Positions 52,733 to 60,707 of a stretch of DNA of 64,000 bases are shown here, one piece after another. The notes beneath the pieces were generated by a model. It was not told the DNA's origin. It made no database searches and was given only the letters and a program-made list of their open reading frames with translations. How positions within the stretch are numbered: the first letter of the stretch is position 1; the number at the start of each line of letters is the position of its first letter. The stretch spans positions 124,001 to 188,000 of the forward strand of contig JAFYYR010000028.1 in NCBI GenBank assembly GCA_017557435.1. Reading direction: 5' to 3'. The stretch is from Pseudobutyrivibrio sp. GTDB taxonomy: Bacteria > Bacillota > Clostridia > Lachnospirales > Lachnospiraceae. The position numbers and the translations under genes were made by a program.

Positions 52733-52802
52733 AGTGGTCTGTATCCATCTATTAATTTTCAGCGGTTGTATATATTTTTAAAGAAAACTATATCTGCATT
52801 TT
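52733..52802. repeat. 70-base direct repeat, right copy
   Basis: Matches 51875-51944 at 68 of 70 positions. It includes the last codons (NADIVFFKNIYNR and stop) of a lost paralog. Confidence 0.9.
52759..52800 (-). pseudogene. Thirteen-codon C-terminal remnant of a lipoprotein paralog
   Basis: Codes for NADIVFFKNIYNR and a stop, the same ending as the gene at 51901. It follows immediately after the stop of the unrelated lipoprotein gene at 52801-53712, which therefore replaced the body of this copy. Confidence 0.65.
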
Positions 52803-53712
52803 ATGCGTATAGAATCCAAATTCTTGTAATCTTGCCGTTTTCAACAGAAAAGTCAACGCTTGGACATCCTGGAATTGGATTATTTATAGCATCCTGCAAT
52901 ATTTCTATCATCTCGTCGGCATTTGAATTAGCCTGAAACTCGCTGTCTACACCTATAATTCCATACTCTATTTCATCTGCATTACCAGATATTGTAAAGT
53001 TAGGAATAATCGGTATTCCACGGCGGTTGACCGGTAAACCTTCAATTAGTCCTTCATAATCATACACAGTTTCAAATGTCACAGAAATCACTCCATTTTC
53101 ATTAGAAGCAGACAGAATTTGATCTGTAGATGAAGAGTAGATACTATCAGGTAACTGAGAAACCTCTAACCCTGAAAATGCAGCTAATTGCTCCTGATAT
53201 TTTGCCTCGTGGACATCAATAATTGCGCCTACAACTCCTGTAATATCTACGCCTTCCTTGCCTGCATTTGTAGTTGCCATTGTATAAATCCAATCAGTAT
53301 CGTCGAACATCCAAGAAGCTAAATCTACAGTTTTATCATCTGTATGCCCTCTATTAATGCCAACTACATATTCTCCAAATTTTTTGTCATAATTATAATC
53401 CCAATCACAGTCAATGCCTAAAATACTACGATCTGGGCGTTCACCTTCCATCATTCTCAGCACATAATCTACACCTGATTCTGTAAATTCAACTTGGCCT
53501 ATGTGATTTTTTGTATCCACTGTATACTTAACATTCTCAATGCCCTCTGGAGCATCAAATTCCATTCCAAGTTTCTTGGCATACTCATCTGCTAATGAAC
53601 TTATAATTTCAGGAGTCTGCTTTTCAGCCTCATCATCTGTCTTGCTCCCGCAAGCGGTACCAGTCATCATTATTCCCGCTATGACCAGTGCCAGTAATCT
53701 ATTTTTTCTCAT
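52801..53712 (-). CDS. Lipoprotein, unrelated to the tandem family
   Basis: 303 residues. Signal peptide with lipobox MMTGTAC, cysteine near residue 21. The mature part has YVVGINRGHTDDKTVDLASW and a C-terminal NPIPGCPSVDFSVENGKIT. I do not recognise a domain. Its stop codon abuts a remnant of a different lipoprotein gene, a sign that the locus was rearranged here. The gene at 53745 lies 32 bases upstream. Confidence 0.8.
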   Translation of the reverse strand: MRKNRLLALVIAGIMMTGTACGSKTDDEAEKQTPEIISSLADEYAKKLGMEFDAPEGIENVKYTVDTKNHIGQVEFTESGVDYVLRMMEGERPDRSILGIDCDWDYNYDKKFGEYVVGINRGHTDDKTVDLASWMFDDTDWIYTMATTNAGKEGVDITGVVGAIIDVHEAKYQEQLAAFSGLEVSQLPDSIYSSSTDQILSASNENGVISVTFETVYDYEGLIEGLPVNRRGIPIIPNFTISGNADEIEYGIIGVDSEFQANSNADEMIEILQDAINNPIPGCPSVDFSVENGKITRIWILYA

Positions 53713-53744
53713 GATTAATTCTCCATATCATTTATGCTATCCAA

Positions 53745-54410
53745 CTATTCTACCGGTTCAATTACAATCTCTTCACCATCTTCAAGTCTAAATGGTTTTC
53801 TCAAACTCTCCTTCAGTTCATCTAGACTGCTGTAACCAAAGTACTTCAGTCCATCCGCTTCTGTAATTCCACCGTAGTCGTGACATGTTACATCAGACAC
53901 CTCACTTTTTATAGGATAAACGTTATACCAAAATAAAATTGCATAGGTTGTTACCTCTGTATGCTGGCTATAATGTAATTCGTATATAAATCCAACTATA
54001 TTTTTGTTGTTTTCAAAATGACAAGGAGCCACTGTCCTGCCCACTAATTTGTATGAATCGAAGTTAAGATGTTTATCCCAGTTGTCGTCATCGTACATAA
54101 ATTTACTATAGGACGGATTTGTGCATGGACAGTCTTTTGCTTGTATATATTCAACTGTCTTTTCTGACACAAATGTCATATTTGCCAGATAGTCTGCATC
54201 TATCTGATCGAAGGAGGTTACACATTCTACATCCAAAGGCTTACCAGAGCCTTGTGTTTTGGAATCCTTCTCTTTTACAGATAAATCCTTTTCGGCTACT
54301 GTTTCTTGTTCAGCAACCTCTTCTTCTTTTACCTTATTGTCTCCACAGGCCATAAAAACCGATGACAGGCATAGACACAAGGCCAAAAATTTCATTGATT
54401 TCTTTTTCAT
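53745..54410 (-). CDS. Lipoprotein of unknown function
   Basis: 221 residues. Signal peptide with lipobox SVFMAC, cysteine near residue 22, then an acidic linker (about 25-60). The folded part contains VEYIQAKDCPCTNPSYS with a C-x-C pair, HFENNKNIVGFIYELHYSQH and a C-terminal GYSSLDELKESLRKPFRLEDGE. No known domain recognised. It is followed at 32 bases by the next lipoprotein gene. Confidence 0.78.
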   Translation of the reverse strand: MKKKSMKFLALCLCLSSVFMACGDNKVKEEEVAEQETVAEKDLSVKEKDSKTQGSGKPLDVECVTSFDQIDADYLANMTFVSEKTVEYIQAKDCPCTNPSYSKFMYDDDNWDKHLNFDSYKLVGRTVAPCHFENNKNIVGFIYELHYSQHTEVTTYAILFWYNVYPIKSEVSDVTCHDYGGITEADGLKYFGYSSLDELKESLRKPFRLEDGEEIVIEPVE

Positions 54411-54522
54411 TAAATATTCTCACCTTTTCCTTTCTGCATTTATTTATTGGTGTTTGAAACCTCTGCTGCACTTTTTTTATTGATAGACCAAACAAATCCT
54501 TAAATTCTACTGTATTTAACAT
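54334..54522 (-). other. Possible 62-codon ORF overlapping the lipoprotein start
   Basis: A well-placed AGAGGG site precedes its ATG. The first 38 codons (MLNTVEFKDLFGLSIKKVQ...) lie in the gap upstream of the lipoprotein gene at 53745-54410; the rest overlaps that gene in another frame. It may be a small real protein, a leader ORF or a remnant. The remaining part of the gap to 54726 holds only a terminator and a short GC-rich motif. Confidence 0.25.
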
Positions 54523-54599
54523 AAAATATCCCTCTTATCCACAATAATAATTTAAAAAACAAAATCGTTTTTTTCCATTTTCTGTAAAAATTTTTAAAT

Positions 54600-54623
54600 G
54601 GTCCTAGGGGACGGGGTTTGTGG
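54600..54623. repeat. CCTAGGGGACGGGGTTTG motif, copy 1
   Basis: Short GC-rich motif between lipoprotein genes. It is repeated with one extra G at 55678-55699. In both places it lies just past the terminator of a family member, so gene, terminator and motif were duplicated as one unit. Confidence 0.6.
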
Positions 54624-54643
54624 ATCATTATTCTTTTCCATAT

Positions 54644-54676
54644 AAAAAATGCCTGACTGCACATTTGCAGCCAGGC
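54644..54676 (-). terminator. Intrinsic terminator of the lipoprotein gene at 54726
   Basis: GCCTGACTGCA pairs with TGCAGCCAGGC with one mismatch; on the minus strand ATTTTTTA follows. Confidence 0.85.
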
Positions 54677-54725
54677 TTAACTTTTACATGTTTTATCTAT
54701 GTACTATATTATTTTCAATATACTT

Positions 54726-55556
54726 TTAGAAATGGGCCTTAAATAAATTTACAAAATATGCTACATCTGCGTTTTCTCCACCAAATGATTCTACTCCATA
54801 AAACTCCACTTTATCTCCCGATGATTCAATCGCACCAGCAAGGATATTGCCATCCTTATCCAAAACATATCCATATCCATTAGTACCAACATGACTCATA
54901 TTTACATCTGCAGTAATAGTTGCTTGAATATAGTACTCACCACTAGGATTTTTCCCTAACTCGCTAGTCATTTCCCAAGGAACATATTCTTCAGTCCCTG
55001 CTTCTACGTTAAAGCTATTCCATTTGATTTCTCCTGAAGGTTCTGCATTATCAAATTCTAAGTTTCTAACAATTGTACACTGAGGGCCTAACTCTACATC
55101 CGATTCTAGAAGATCCTGAACGACATCACCTTCTGTGTTTTCCGCAAATCCCTCAAAAGACAACTTAACACCTTCATCAGTTAAATTAGTAAAAGCAACT
55201 ACCAAATAATTGCGATTATCATCAAAATATGATGTTTCAGATACAATAACACCTTCATTATTGGATGGCGCATATGCAATCTGCCAGTTTACTTTGGAAT
55301 AGTCTGTTGATAATGCCTCTAACTTTCCTTGCATTTCTGAAGAGATAGGATACTCTGCTGCAACTCCTGCTCCAAAAGCCACCGTTTCATCAGCTTCAGG
55401 TACATTATCATCTCCTTCTGGTTCATCATCTAAAATTCCTTCCTCGAAAGAATCATTTCCACCATTAGAAGATCCACCCTTGTCTCCACAGGCTGCAAAA
55501 GATACTACTGTACCTATAATAGCCATTGATAACCATATTAATTTCATCTTTTTCAT
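54726..55556 (-). CDS. Lipoprotein of the tandem family with G8-tract promoter
   Basis: 276 residues. Signal peptide MKKMKLIWLSMAIIG with lipobox SFAAC. An acidic linker containing DDEPEGDDNVPEADE leads to the family domain (KLEALSTDYSKVNWQIAY, LESDVELGPQCTIV, EPSGEIKWNSFNVE, GYGYVLDKDGNILAG). The first 75 residues are nearly identical to the paralog at 55863. The start at 55556 lies nine bases after AAGGAG; the codon at 55592 has no such site. It probably has its own promoter with a run of eight G in the spacer, so expression could vary between cells. Confidence 0.88.
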   Translation of the reverse strand: MKKMKLIWLSMAIIGTVVSFAACGDKGGSSNGGNDSFEEGILDDEPEGDDNVPEADETVAFGAGVAAEYPISSEMQGKLEALSTDYSKVNWQIAYAPSNNEGVIVSETSYFDDNRNYLVVAFTNLTDEGVKLSFEGFAENTEGDVVQDLLESDVELGPQCTIVRNLEFDNAEPSGEIKWNSFNVEAGTEEYVPWEMTSELGKNPSGEYYIQATITADVNMSHVGTNGYGYVLDKDGNILAGAIESSGDKVEFYGVESFGGENADVAYFVNLFKAHF

Positions 55557-55613
55557 TTTTCTATTCTCCTTTTGTGTAGTACAAATTAACAATCATCACA
55601 AACAGATAAAGTA

Positions 55614-55644
55614 ATTATACACTACCCCCCCCGTTAAGTTTCAA
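55614..55644 (-). promoter_or_regulatory. Promoter with G8 tract in the spacer (possible phase variation)
   Basis: On the minus strand TTGAAA (55639-55644) and a perfect TATAAT (55614-55619) are 19 bases apart. The spacer contains eight consecutive G (55625-55632). Loss of two G would give the optimal 17-base spacing. The lipoprotein start is about 50 bases after the expected transcription start. Confidence 0.6.
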
Positions 55645-55677
55645 CTACTTTTCCCAATAAAACTGCACATATAATGG

Positions 55678-55699
55678 GCCTAGGGGGACGGGGTTTGTA
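55678..55699. repeat. CCTAGGGGGACGGGGTTTG motif, copy 2
   Basis: Second copy of the motif at 54600-54623. The rest of the 55557-55862 gap holds the G8 promoter and a terminator, with no coding region. Confidence 0.6.
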
Positions 55700-55737
55700 G
55701 TCCATAAAATATATATCTTATTCTTTACTATGTAAAA

Positions 55738-55768
55738 AAGTGTCACGGCGTAAGCCGCGACACTTTTT
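55738..55768. terminator. Bidirectional intrinsic terminator
   Basis: GTGTC and CGGC pair with GCCG and GACAC around GTAA, with A-run and T-run flanks. It ends the lipoprotein gene at 55863. Confidence 0.88.
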
Positions 55769-55862
55769 CTCCATTATGTATCTAACTGATAGTAATACTC
55801 TCCTAATAGTTTTTTAAGAAAGTATATCGCATATGTAAATAGTCTTATATTTATAGAATTTT

Positions 55863-56690
55863 TTACCAATTCACTTTATATCCATTTACATAATATACAA
55901 CATCAACCTCTTCTCCGCCAAAGGATTTAATATTAAACTCCACCTTATTATTAAGGAACTCTTCTCCACCTACAATAATATTTCCGAGATTATCCAAAAC
56001 AAATCCATAGCCTTTATCTGCACCATATTCAAGTCTAGTTTCAGAATCGATTATAGATTCTATATAATAATTCTCACTATTATCTTTCTTTAATTCGCTT
56101 GTAATTTCAAAAGGTATGTATTCCTCGCTCGAAGCTTCTACCGTAAAGCTATTCCACTTTATCTCTCCTGAAGGTTCTGCTTCATTTAACAGATAGTCAC
56201 GTGCAATAGTATTTTGGGGACCAATTTCAACATTATCCTCTAAGATATCAAATACAACCTCACCACCAGTATTTTCGGCATATCCTTCGAATGATATTTT
56301 AACTCCTGCATCTGAAAGATTTGTATAGGCTACAACAAGATGATTACGACCTTCGTAATTATATTTTGTTTCAGAAACAATAATAGCATCATTATCTGCT
56401 GGTGCATAAGCAACCTGCCAATTTACTTTTTTATAATTACTATCCAAAGCATCTAACTGGCTCTGCATTGCTGAAGAGATAGGATACTCTGCTGCAACTC
56501 CTGCTCCAAAAGCTACCTCTTCATCAGCTTCAGGTACATTGTCATCTCCTTCTGGCTCATCATCTAAAATACCTTCCTCGAAAGAATCATTTCCACCATC
56601 AGAAGATCCACCCTTGTCTCCACAGGCTGCAAAAGATACTACTGTACCTATAATAGCCATTGATAACCATACTAATTTCATCTTTTTCAT
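55863..56690 (-). CDS. Lipoprotein of the tandem family
   Basis: 275 residues, closest to the gene at 54726: same signal peptide and lipobox SFAAC, same DDEPEGDDNVPEADE linker, then the family domain with QLDALDSNYKKVNWQVAYA, EIGPQNTIARDY, EPSGEIKWNSFTVE and GYGFVLDNLGNIIVGG. The C-terminal half has diverged. The start at 56690 follows AAAGGAG; the codon at 56714 lacks one. It lies 69 bases after the secreted protein gene at 56760 and may be read from the same transcript. Confidence 0.87.
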   Translation of the reverse strand: MKKMKLVWLSMAIIGTVVSFAACGDKGGSSDGGNDSFEEGILDDEPEGDDNVPEADEEVAFGAGVAAEYPISSAMQSQLDALDSNYKKVNWQVAYAPADNDAIIVSETKYNYEGRNHLVVAYTNLSDAGVKISFEGYAENTGGEVVFDILEDNVEIGPQNTIARDYLLNEAEPSGEIKWNSFTVEASSEEYIPFEITSELKKDNSENYYIESIIDSETRLEYGADKGYGFVLDNLGNIIVGGEEFLNNKVEFNIKSFGGEEVDVVYYVNGYKVNW

Positions 56691-56759
56691 TTTACTATTC
56701 TCCTTTGGTTTCATTTATTTTAAGCTTTCTTTATAGTTCAATTTCTATTTTGAAATTAG

Positions 56760-58058
56760 CTATTCGCCTTCTCCATAATAAGTATCACCCGTTGAATATA
56801 AAACTGAAAATTTTCTACCTGGGATATTTTCTATTCTAAAGGTGTACTCACCTTCTTGTGGCTTAGCTATGTTAACAACTATCTGATTGTCTTTCTCCTC
56901 ATAGCTGACTTCTTCTCCATCTGGAGGTGTGACGAATAAATATGCCTGTTCACTATTCTCGAGTGGTGTAACATTAACCACTGCACAGAATGCCTCATCT
57001 CCTACTATATTATAAGTCCAAGTCGCCGTGTTTCCACTTGCAACCTCAGGGACTTGGTCGTCACCTTCCGGCTCATCTTCTTCTGCCGTTATTGCTTCCT
57101 CATCAACTGGCTGCGAAGGGTCAAATATTACTTGTCCCATTTCATTGTATTGAATCAATGGCACATTCCAATCAATATTTTTATCATATGGCTTACCATT
57201 GTAGATTGCAACATCATTATCATCTACATATCTAAACAGCGCCTCACCATTTAAGTAATAGTAGCCTGTGCACAACCACTCTGGAATCTCAACTGAAATA
57301 CAGCTCGAATGTAAGAAACTATATCCTTTACACTCAAAATCCTCAAACTCAGTAAATGTATGCTGATTAGATGTAAGCATATAATCCTGATAATATGTAC
57401 CTGTGTATAACTCACACACGTACTGTTTATTTTTCTTTAATCCAGTAATTATTCCCGACGCAGATATGTTGTTTTCATCAACTGAAACGCCTCCAACTTT
57501 ATCAAAATAAAGCCTCTCGACATTTAGCCCATCCAATTCACCAGCATCACTCTTAATATTAACATATTCATCAATATCACCATCATAGCCACTAATATAA
57601 TAATGACCATCATCTGGTGCCAGGGAAGTAACACCTATTGAATATCCATTTTCATATAATCGCAAGAAATCAAATGCCTCAGGAATACCTTTCTTGCTCT
57701 TATATAATAACATATCTGAACTGGTCAAAGTAGGAATCAATCCATCTTTAGAAGAATCCACCCAAACAGTGTAATTAGCTTCTCCATCGTCTTTGTCTTC
57801 ATAATCGATATTGGATCTTTCTTCTGGGCATAGAATAAATTCATTATCTTTTGCGTTTATCTTTTTACCCTTGCAATTCTTCCAGATATAGAAACATTCA
57901 TCTTCCAATTCTTCAACATTATTTATTACTTCTATGCTACCGTCTCCAGCCGCCTGGGCTTCTCCAGCATCTAGTATTCCCGTTTGAGACAATACTACAC
58001 TGGCAATCATTAATACTGATGCTACAATGATTATTATGATTAGAATCTTTTTTTGCAT
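56760..58058 (-). CDS. Secreted or membrane-anchored protein with acidic linker and C-terminal beta domain
   Basis: 432 residues. One N-terminal hydrophobic segment (about 4-24), signal peptide or anchor. The body (about 40-330) has no recognised domain. A linker EEDEPEGDDQVPEVAS near 345 nearly repeats the linker of the two lipoproteins downstream. A C-terminal domain of about 75 residues (TWTYNIVGDEAFCAVVNV...GEYTFRIENIPGRKFSVLYS) looks beta-sandwich-like. The ATG is one base after the preceding stop, so it belongs to the transfer-gene operon. Function unknown; could bind cells or matrix. Confidence 0.75.
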   Translation of the reverse strand: MQKKILIIIIIVASVLMIASVVLSQTGILDAGEAQAAGDGSIEVINNVEELEDECFYIWKNCKGKKINAKDNEFILCPEERSNIDYEDKDDGEANYTVWVDSSKDGLIPTLTSSDMLLYKSKKGIPEAFDFLRLYENGYSIGVTSLAPDDGHYYISGYDGDIDEYVNIKSDAGELDGLNVERLYFDKVGGVSVDENNISASGIITGLKKNKQYVCELYTGTYYQDYMLTSNQHTFTEFEDFECKGYSFLHSSCISVEIPEWLCTGYYYLNGEALFRYVDDNDVAIYNGKPYDKNIDWNVPLIQYNEMGQVIFDPSQPVDEEAITAEEDEPEGDDQVPEVASGNTATWTYNIVGDEAFCAVVNVTPLENSEQAYLFVTPPDGEEVSYEEKDNQIVVNIAKPQEGEYTFRIENIPGRKFSVLYSTGDTYYGEGE

Positions 58059-58059
58059 T

Positions 58060-58542
58060 TTATGAACTCCTTATCATAAACTCGTTCTTATACTCAGCAT
58101 TTGCATAATTTATCCTACGTCTAGCAGAAGCTAGTATTTCAATAGGAACTGAATCTAATGGCTTTTTTTCTAGTATCAAACATATGGCATTGGCAATTAA
58201 TCCCATTTTCATATTCGCAAAATAGAGATATTTCTTCTTTTCGAATGCTCTGCCATACCGCTTTAAAAGCTGTTTTGCTGTATCTATTTCAAAACATGTG
58301 AAACCCATTTTTAGCATATCTGTTTCACATACATCAGATTCTATTAAGTCGGCACAATACAGCGAATGAAAAATATAAAACTCATATTGCACCAACAAAT
58401 ATTTATAAGCCATAATCTCATTTGGATTTCCATAATTTATAAATGGCTTTATTTCATTTTTAATTGCAAGATTGTTTTCTCCATTAAATAATATGTCTCG
58501 TCGTTTTAGTCTTTCAAAAACACTCACATAATCAATTTGCAT
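58060..58542 (-). CDS. Hypothetical protein in the transfer operon
   Basis: 160 residues, mostly helical, soluble, with several cysteines (YCADLIESDVCETD, GFTCFEID) and a basic end (ASARRRINYANAEYK). No signal peptide, no clear membrane helix apart from a mildly hydrophobic stretch near 115-128. I do not recognise it. It is tightly packed between the PrgI-like gene (10 bases) and the secreted protein gene (1 base). In many conjugation operons of this type the VirB4 ATPase gene would stand here. Confidence 0.65.
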   Translation of the reverse strand: MQIDYVSVFERLKRRDILFNGENNLAIKNEIKPFINYGNPNEIMAYKYLLVQYEFYIFHSLYCADLIESDVCETDMLKMGFTCFEIDTAKQLLKRYGRAFEKKKYLYFANMKMGLIANAICLILEKKPLDSVPIEILASARRRINYANAEYKNEFMIRSS

Positions 58543-58552
58543 GGATTATCTC

Positions 58553-59107
58553 CTAAAATAGACTCTGTTGTTGAACCAACGCTCCAACTGTATGATGAAC
58601 CGAATTATTTACCTTATATGTTTTCAGTCCAAACATTACCATTGCAAATACTATAAATGTAACTATTAATACAATTACTACTATGAGACTTCTTCTCTGA
58701 CCCTCTGGGGTAGCTGATACCTCTCTCTTCTTCTGAATTTCGGCCTCATTCTTTAATTTCACAGCCTCTTCCTTCATTAGGCTGATATCTTCTGTAGAAC
58801 TAAAGTTCAAATACTTTTTAGGTTTAAAAAATAACAATTTTAAATATCCTGCTATAGACAGATTTTCGCTTTGATTAGCTCCAAACAAAAATCCTATCGA
58901 CAAGAAAACAAATAACACAGGAAATGTAATTAAAACCGGTGCATCATAGACCAATTGTAAGAATACAAATCCAAATACGGCTATAATGACATTTCCCCAT
59001 AATATTATTTTCTGCCCAACAGTCTGATGGGCTAAATACTCTATTCCAAACAATGCATCGCTATCGATATCTTCCAAATTGATATTTCTTTCAAATTGTA
59101 CTGCCAT
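58553..59107 (-). CDS. PrgI/TcpE-like (VirB3-type) conjugation membrane protein
   Basis: 184 residues. Two adjacent membrane helices (about 35-52 and 57-75) are followed by SIAGYLKLLFFKPKKYLNF, the arrangement of PrgI/TcpE/VirB3 proteins, which anchor the VirB4 ATPase at the membrane. An extra charged coiled segment (about 105-135) and a third helix (about 140-162) make it longer than usual PrgI (about 120). It lies 17 bases after the VirB6-like gene. Confidence 0.7.
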   Translation of the reverse strand: MAVQFERNINLEDIDSDALFGIEYLAHQTVGQKIILWGNVIIAVFGFVFLQLVYDAPVLITFPVLFVFLSIGFLFGANQSENLSIAGYLKLLFFKPKKYLNFSSTEDISLMKEEAVKLKNEAEIQKKREVSATPEGQRRSLIVVIVLIVTFIVFAMVMFGLKTYKVNNSVHHTVGALVQQQSLF

Positions 59108-59125
59108 TTTACTATCTCCTTACAA

Positions 59126-60040
59126 CTAGCCAAATGCCTTTTGTATCATTGCATCCATAGATTTTAAAAGTGCCGTTATAATCAAAGCGTTTGCATCAGC
59201 TCCTACTATTGTAATAATTTGTCCGGACATTGATGTATTACCACTTCCACTCAAATAATCAGCTATAAGAGTTGAACTAACGCTCCCACCCATTCTAACT
59301 GCTAGTACGAATAGTCCACCAGATAAGCATAGGCCTAAAAATGTTTTTCCCATGCTCCAAATTTGTTTTGTGCCCTCATCAGAACAACAGCCCATACTTA
59401 ATACAACTGTAGAAAGGGGCATCATTAATAATGGTTTAACAATTCTCTGATATGCTATTCCAATAACAGATAATCCTGAACTGACAAGTATCAGAAGCGT
59501 TACTACTCCTCCTATAAAGTAAAGAATATATGGTCCCATCTGTTTAAAAAATTCTTGAATAGTAGCACCAAAATCCATAACATCAACTGTACTTAAATCC
59601 ATGTTCAACTGATGTATTTTTTCCATTAGACTATCTACTGGCCCATACCCATATTCTATCCTCACTTTTCCTGAGATATTTGCTGCTCTTATAACACTTT
59701 GCGCAAATCTATCTGAAAACAGCATTATGCCTTCTATAATATCTGATAGTTTAAACATTACAAACAGAATAATCCCATATCTCATTGCGTCAGATAAGAA
59801 TTTCTTCAATGCCTGTTCTGGCGGAGAACTAACAACAGACTTATAAATTGCGATAATAAAAAACAGTGTCGCCAATGGCACTGAACCATTTAATATATAT
59901 TTAAAAAGACCCATAACAATACCCCATAAATGTCCGTCATAACTCCGGGGTGAGTGCTGAAACATATTCCCCGCAAGATCTATACAATTATTCCAAACGG
60001 AAAAACCAGCATCAAAAAGTCCTTCTATTACTTCTTCCAT
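59126..60040 (-). CDS. VirB6/TrbL-like conjugation membrane protein
   Basis: 304 residues with six or seven hydrophobic segments (about 33-60, 80-100, 165-195, 200-220, 240-260, 275-300). It is rich in small residues and has the GxxxG-like SGLSVIGIAYQRIVKPLLMMPLSTVVLS block, typical of TrbL/VirB6 of Gram-positive conjugative elements, which form part of the inner-membrane channel. GAGG precedes the ATG. It follows the Maff2 gene across a hairpin. Confidence 0.8.
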   Translation of the reverse strand: MEEVIEGLFDAGFSVWNNCIDLAGNMFQHSPRSYDGHLWGIVMGLFKYILNGSVPLATLFFIIAIYKSVVSSPPEQALKKFLSDAMRYGIILFVMFKLSDIIEGIMLFSDRFAQSVIRAANISGKVRIEYGYGPVDSLMEKIHQLNMDLSTVDVMDFGATIQEFFKQMGPYILYFIGGVVTLLILVSSGLSVIGIAYQRIVKPLLMMPLSTVVLSMGCCSDEGTKQIWSMGKTFLGLCLSGGLFVLAVRMGGSVSSTLIADYLSGSGNTSMSGQIITIVGADANALIITALLKSMDAMIQKAFG

Positions 60041-60051
60041 TTCTTCTACCT

Positions 60052-60101
60052 CATAAAAGAAAGCATAAGCGCCTAACTAATCATCAGACACTTATGCTTT
60101 C
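60052..60101 (-). terminator. Terminator-like hairpin between Maff2 and VirB6-like genes
   Basis: GAAAGCATAAG (60059-60069) pairs exactly with CTTATGCTTTC (60091-60101) across 21 bases. On the minus strand it is followed by TTTTATG. It could stop part of the transcripts after the Maff2 gene. Confidence 0.6.
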
Positions 60102-60118
60102 ATTATGCCTTGATAACA

Positions 60119-60379
60119 TTATACTCCTACGCCTAAAACACCTAACACCGCAGAAATTCCAATCAAGATACCACCTGCAACAATTGTAAGTGTAGCCTGA
60201 TGTTCGCCCTGCTGATCAAGTTTCTGGAAAGCCAGCGCAAATCTAATTGCTCCATAAATAACAATGACGGCTCCCAATGCACCTGAAACTGTAATTAATA
60301 CCTTGGCGAGCTTTCTAATTGGACCTGTAAAGTCTCCTGCCACGCACATAAGGTAATTCAGCTTTGCTATAGAATTCAT
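60119..60379 (-). CDS. Maff2-family (VirB2-like) small membrane protein
   Basis: 86 residues with two membrane helices (about 28-48 and 62-84) joined by the signature loop YGAIRFALAFQKLDQQGEHQA, as in Maff2 proteins of Tn1549-like conjugative elements. These are taken as pilin-like VirB2 counterparts of the type IV secretion system. AAAGGAG precedes the ATG. It is normally directly downstream of the VirD4 gene; here a plus-strand lipoprotein gene is inserted between them. Confidence 0.85.
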   Translation of the reverse strand: MNSIAKLNYLMCVAGDFTGPIRKLAKVLITVSGALGAVIVIYGAIRFALAFQKLDQQGEHQATLTIVAGGILIGISAVLGVLGVGV

Positions 60380-60707
60380 GTATTTCTCCTTTCAACAAAA
60401 TTAATCTTTCTTTGCTGTTCTTATATATTTCAAAAAGGATAATGCCTTTTTTCCATTTTTTAAAAATTTTTTTAAACTTTTTAATGATGTGTACCCATTC
60501 TCCTTTCCCTTCATATATTATTTAATAAAATAAATTGTCTTTTTTCCAAAATCGAAATAATTTCTCTACTTTTCTTTTACTCAAGCGGAACATGTCTTCT
60601 TTTATTATCTTCTAAATATTATTTATATATTTGATTTTTTATTTTACTTTTTGTATTATTTATATATGGTTATTAAAACAATAAAAAGGGAGTAGTTCAA
60701 GGATACC
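60380..60707. other. AT-rich gene-free region
   Basis: About 330 bases, extremely rich in A and T with several T-runs. It holds the leader and promoters of the divergent Maff2 and lipoprotein genes. No coding region or repeat larger than these runs is seen. Confidence 0.5.
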
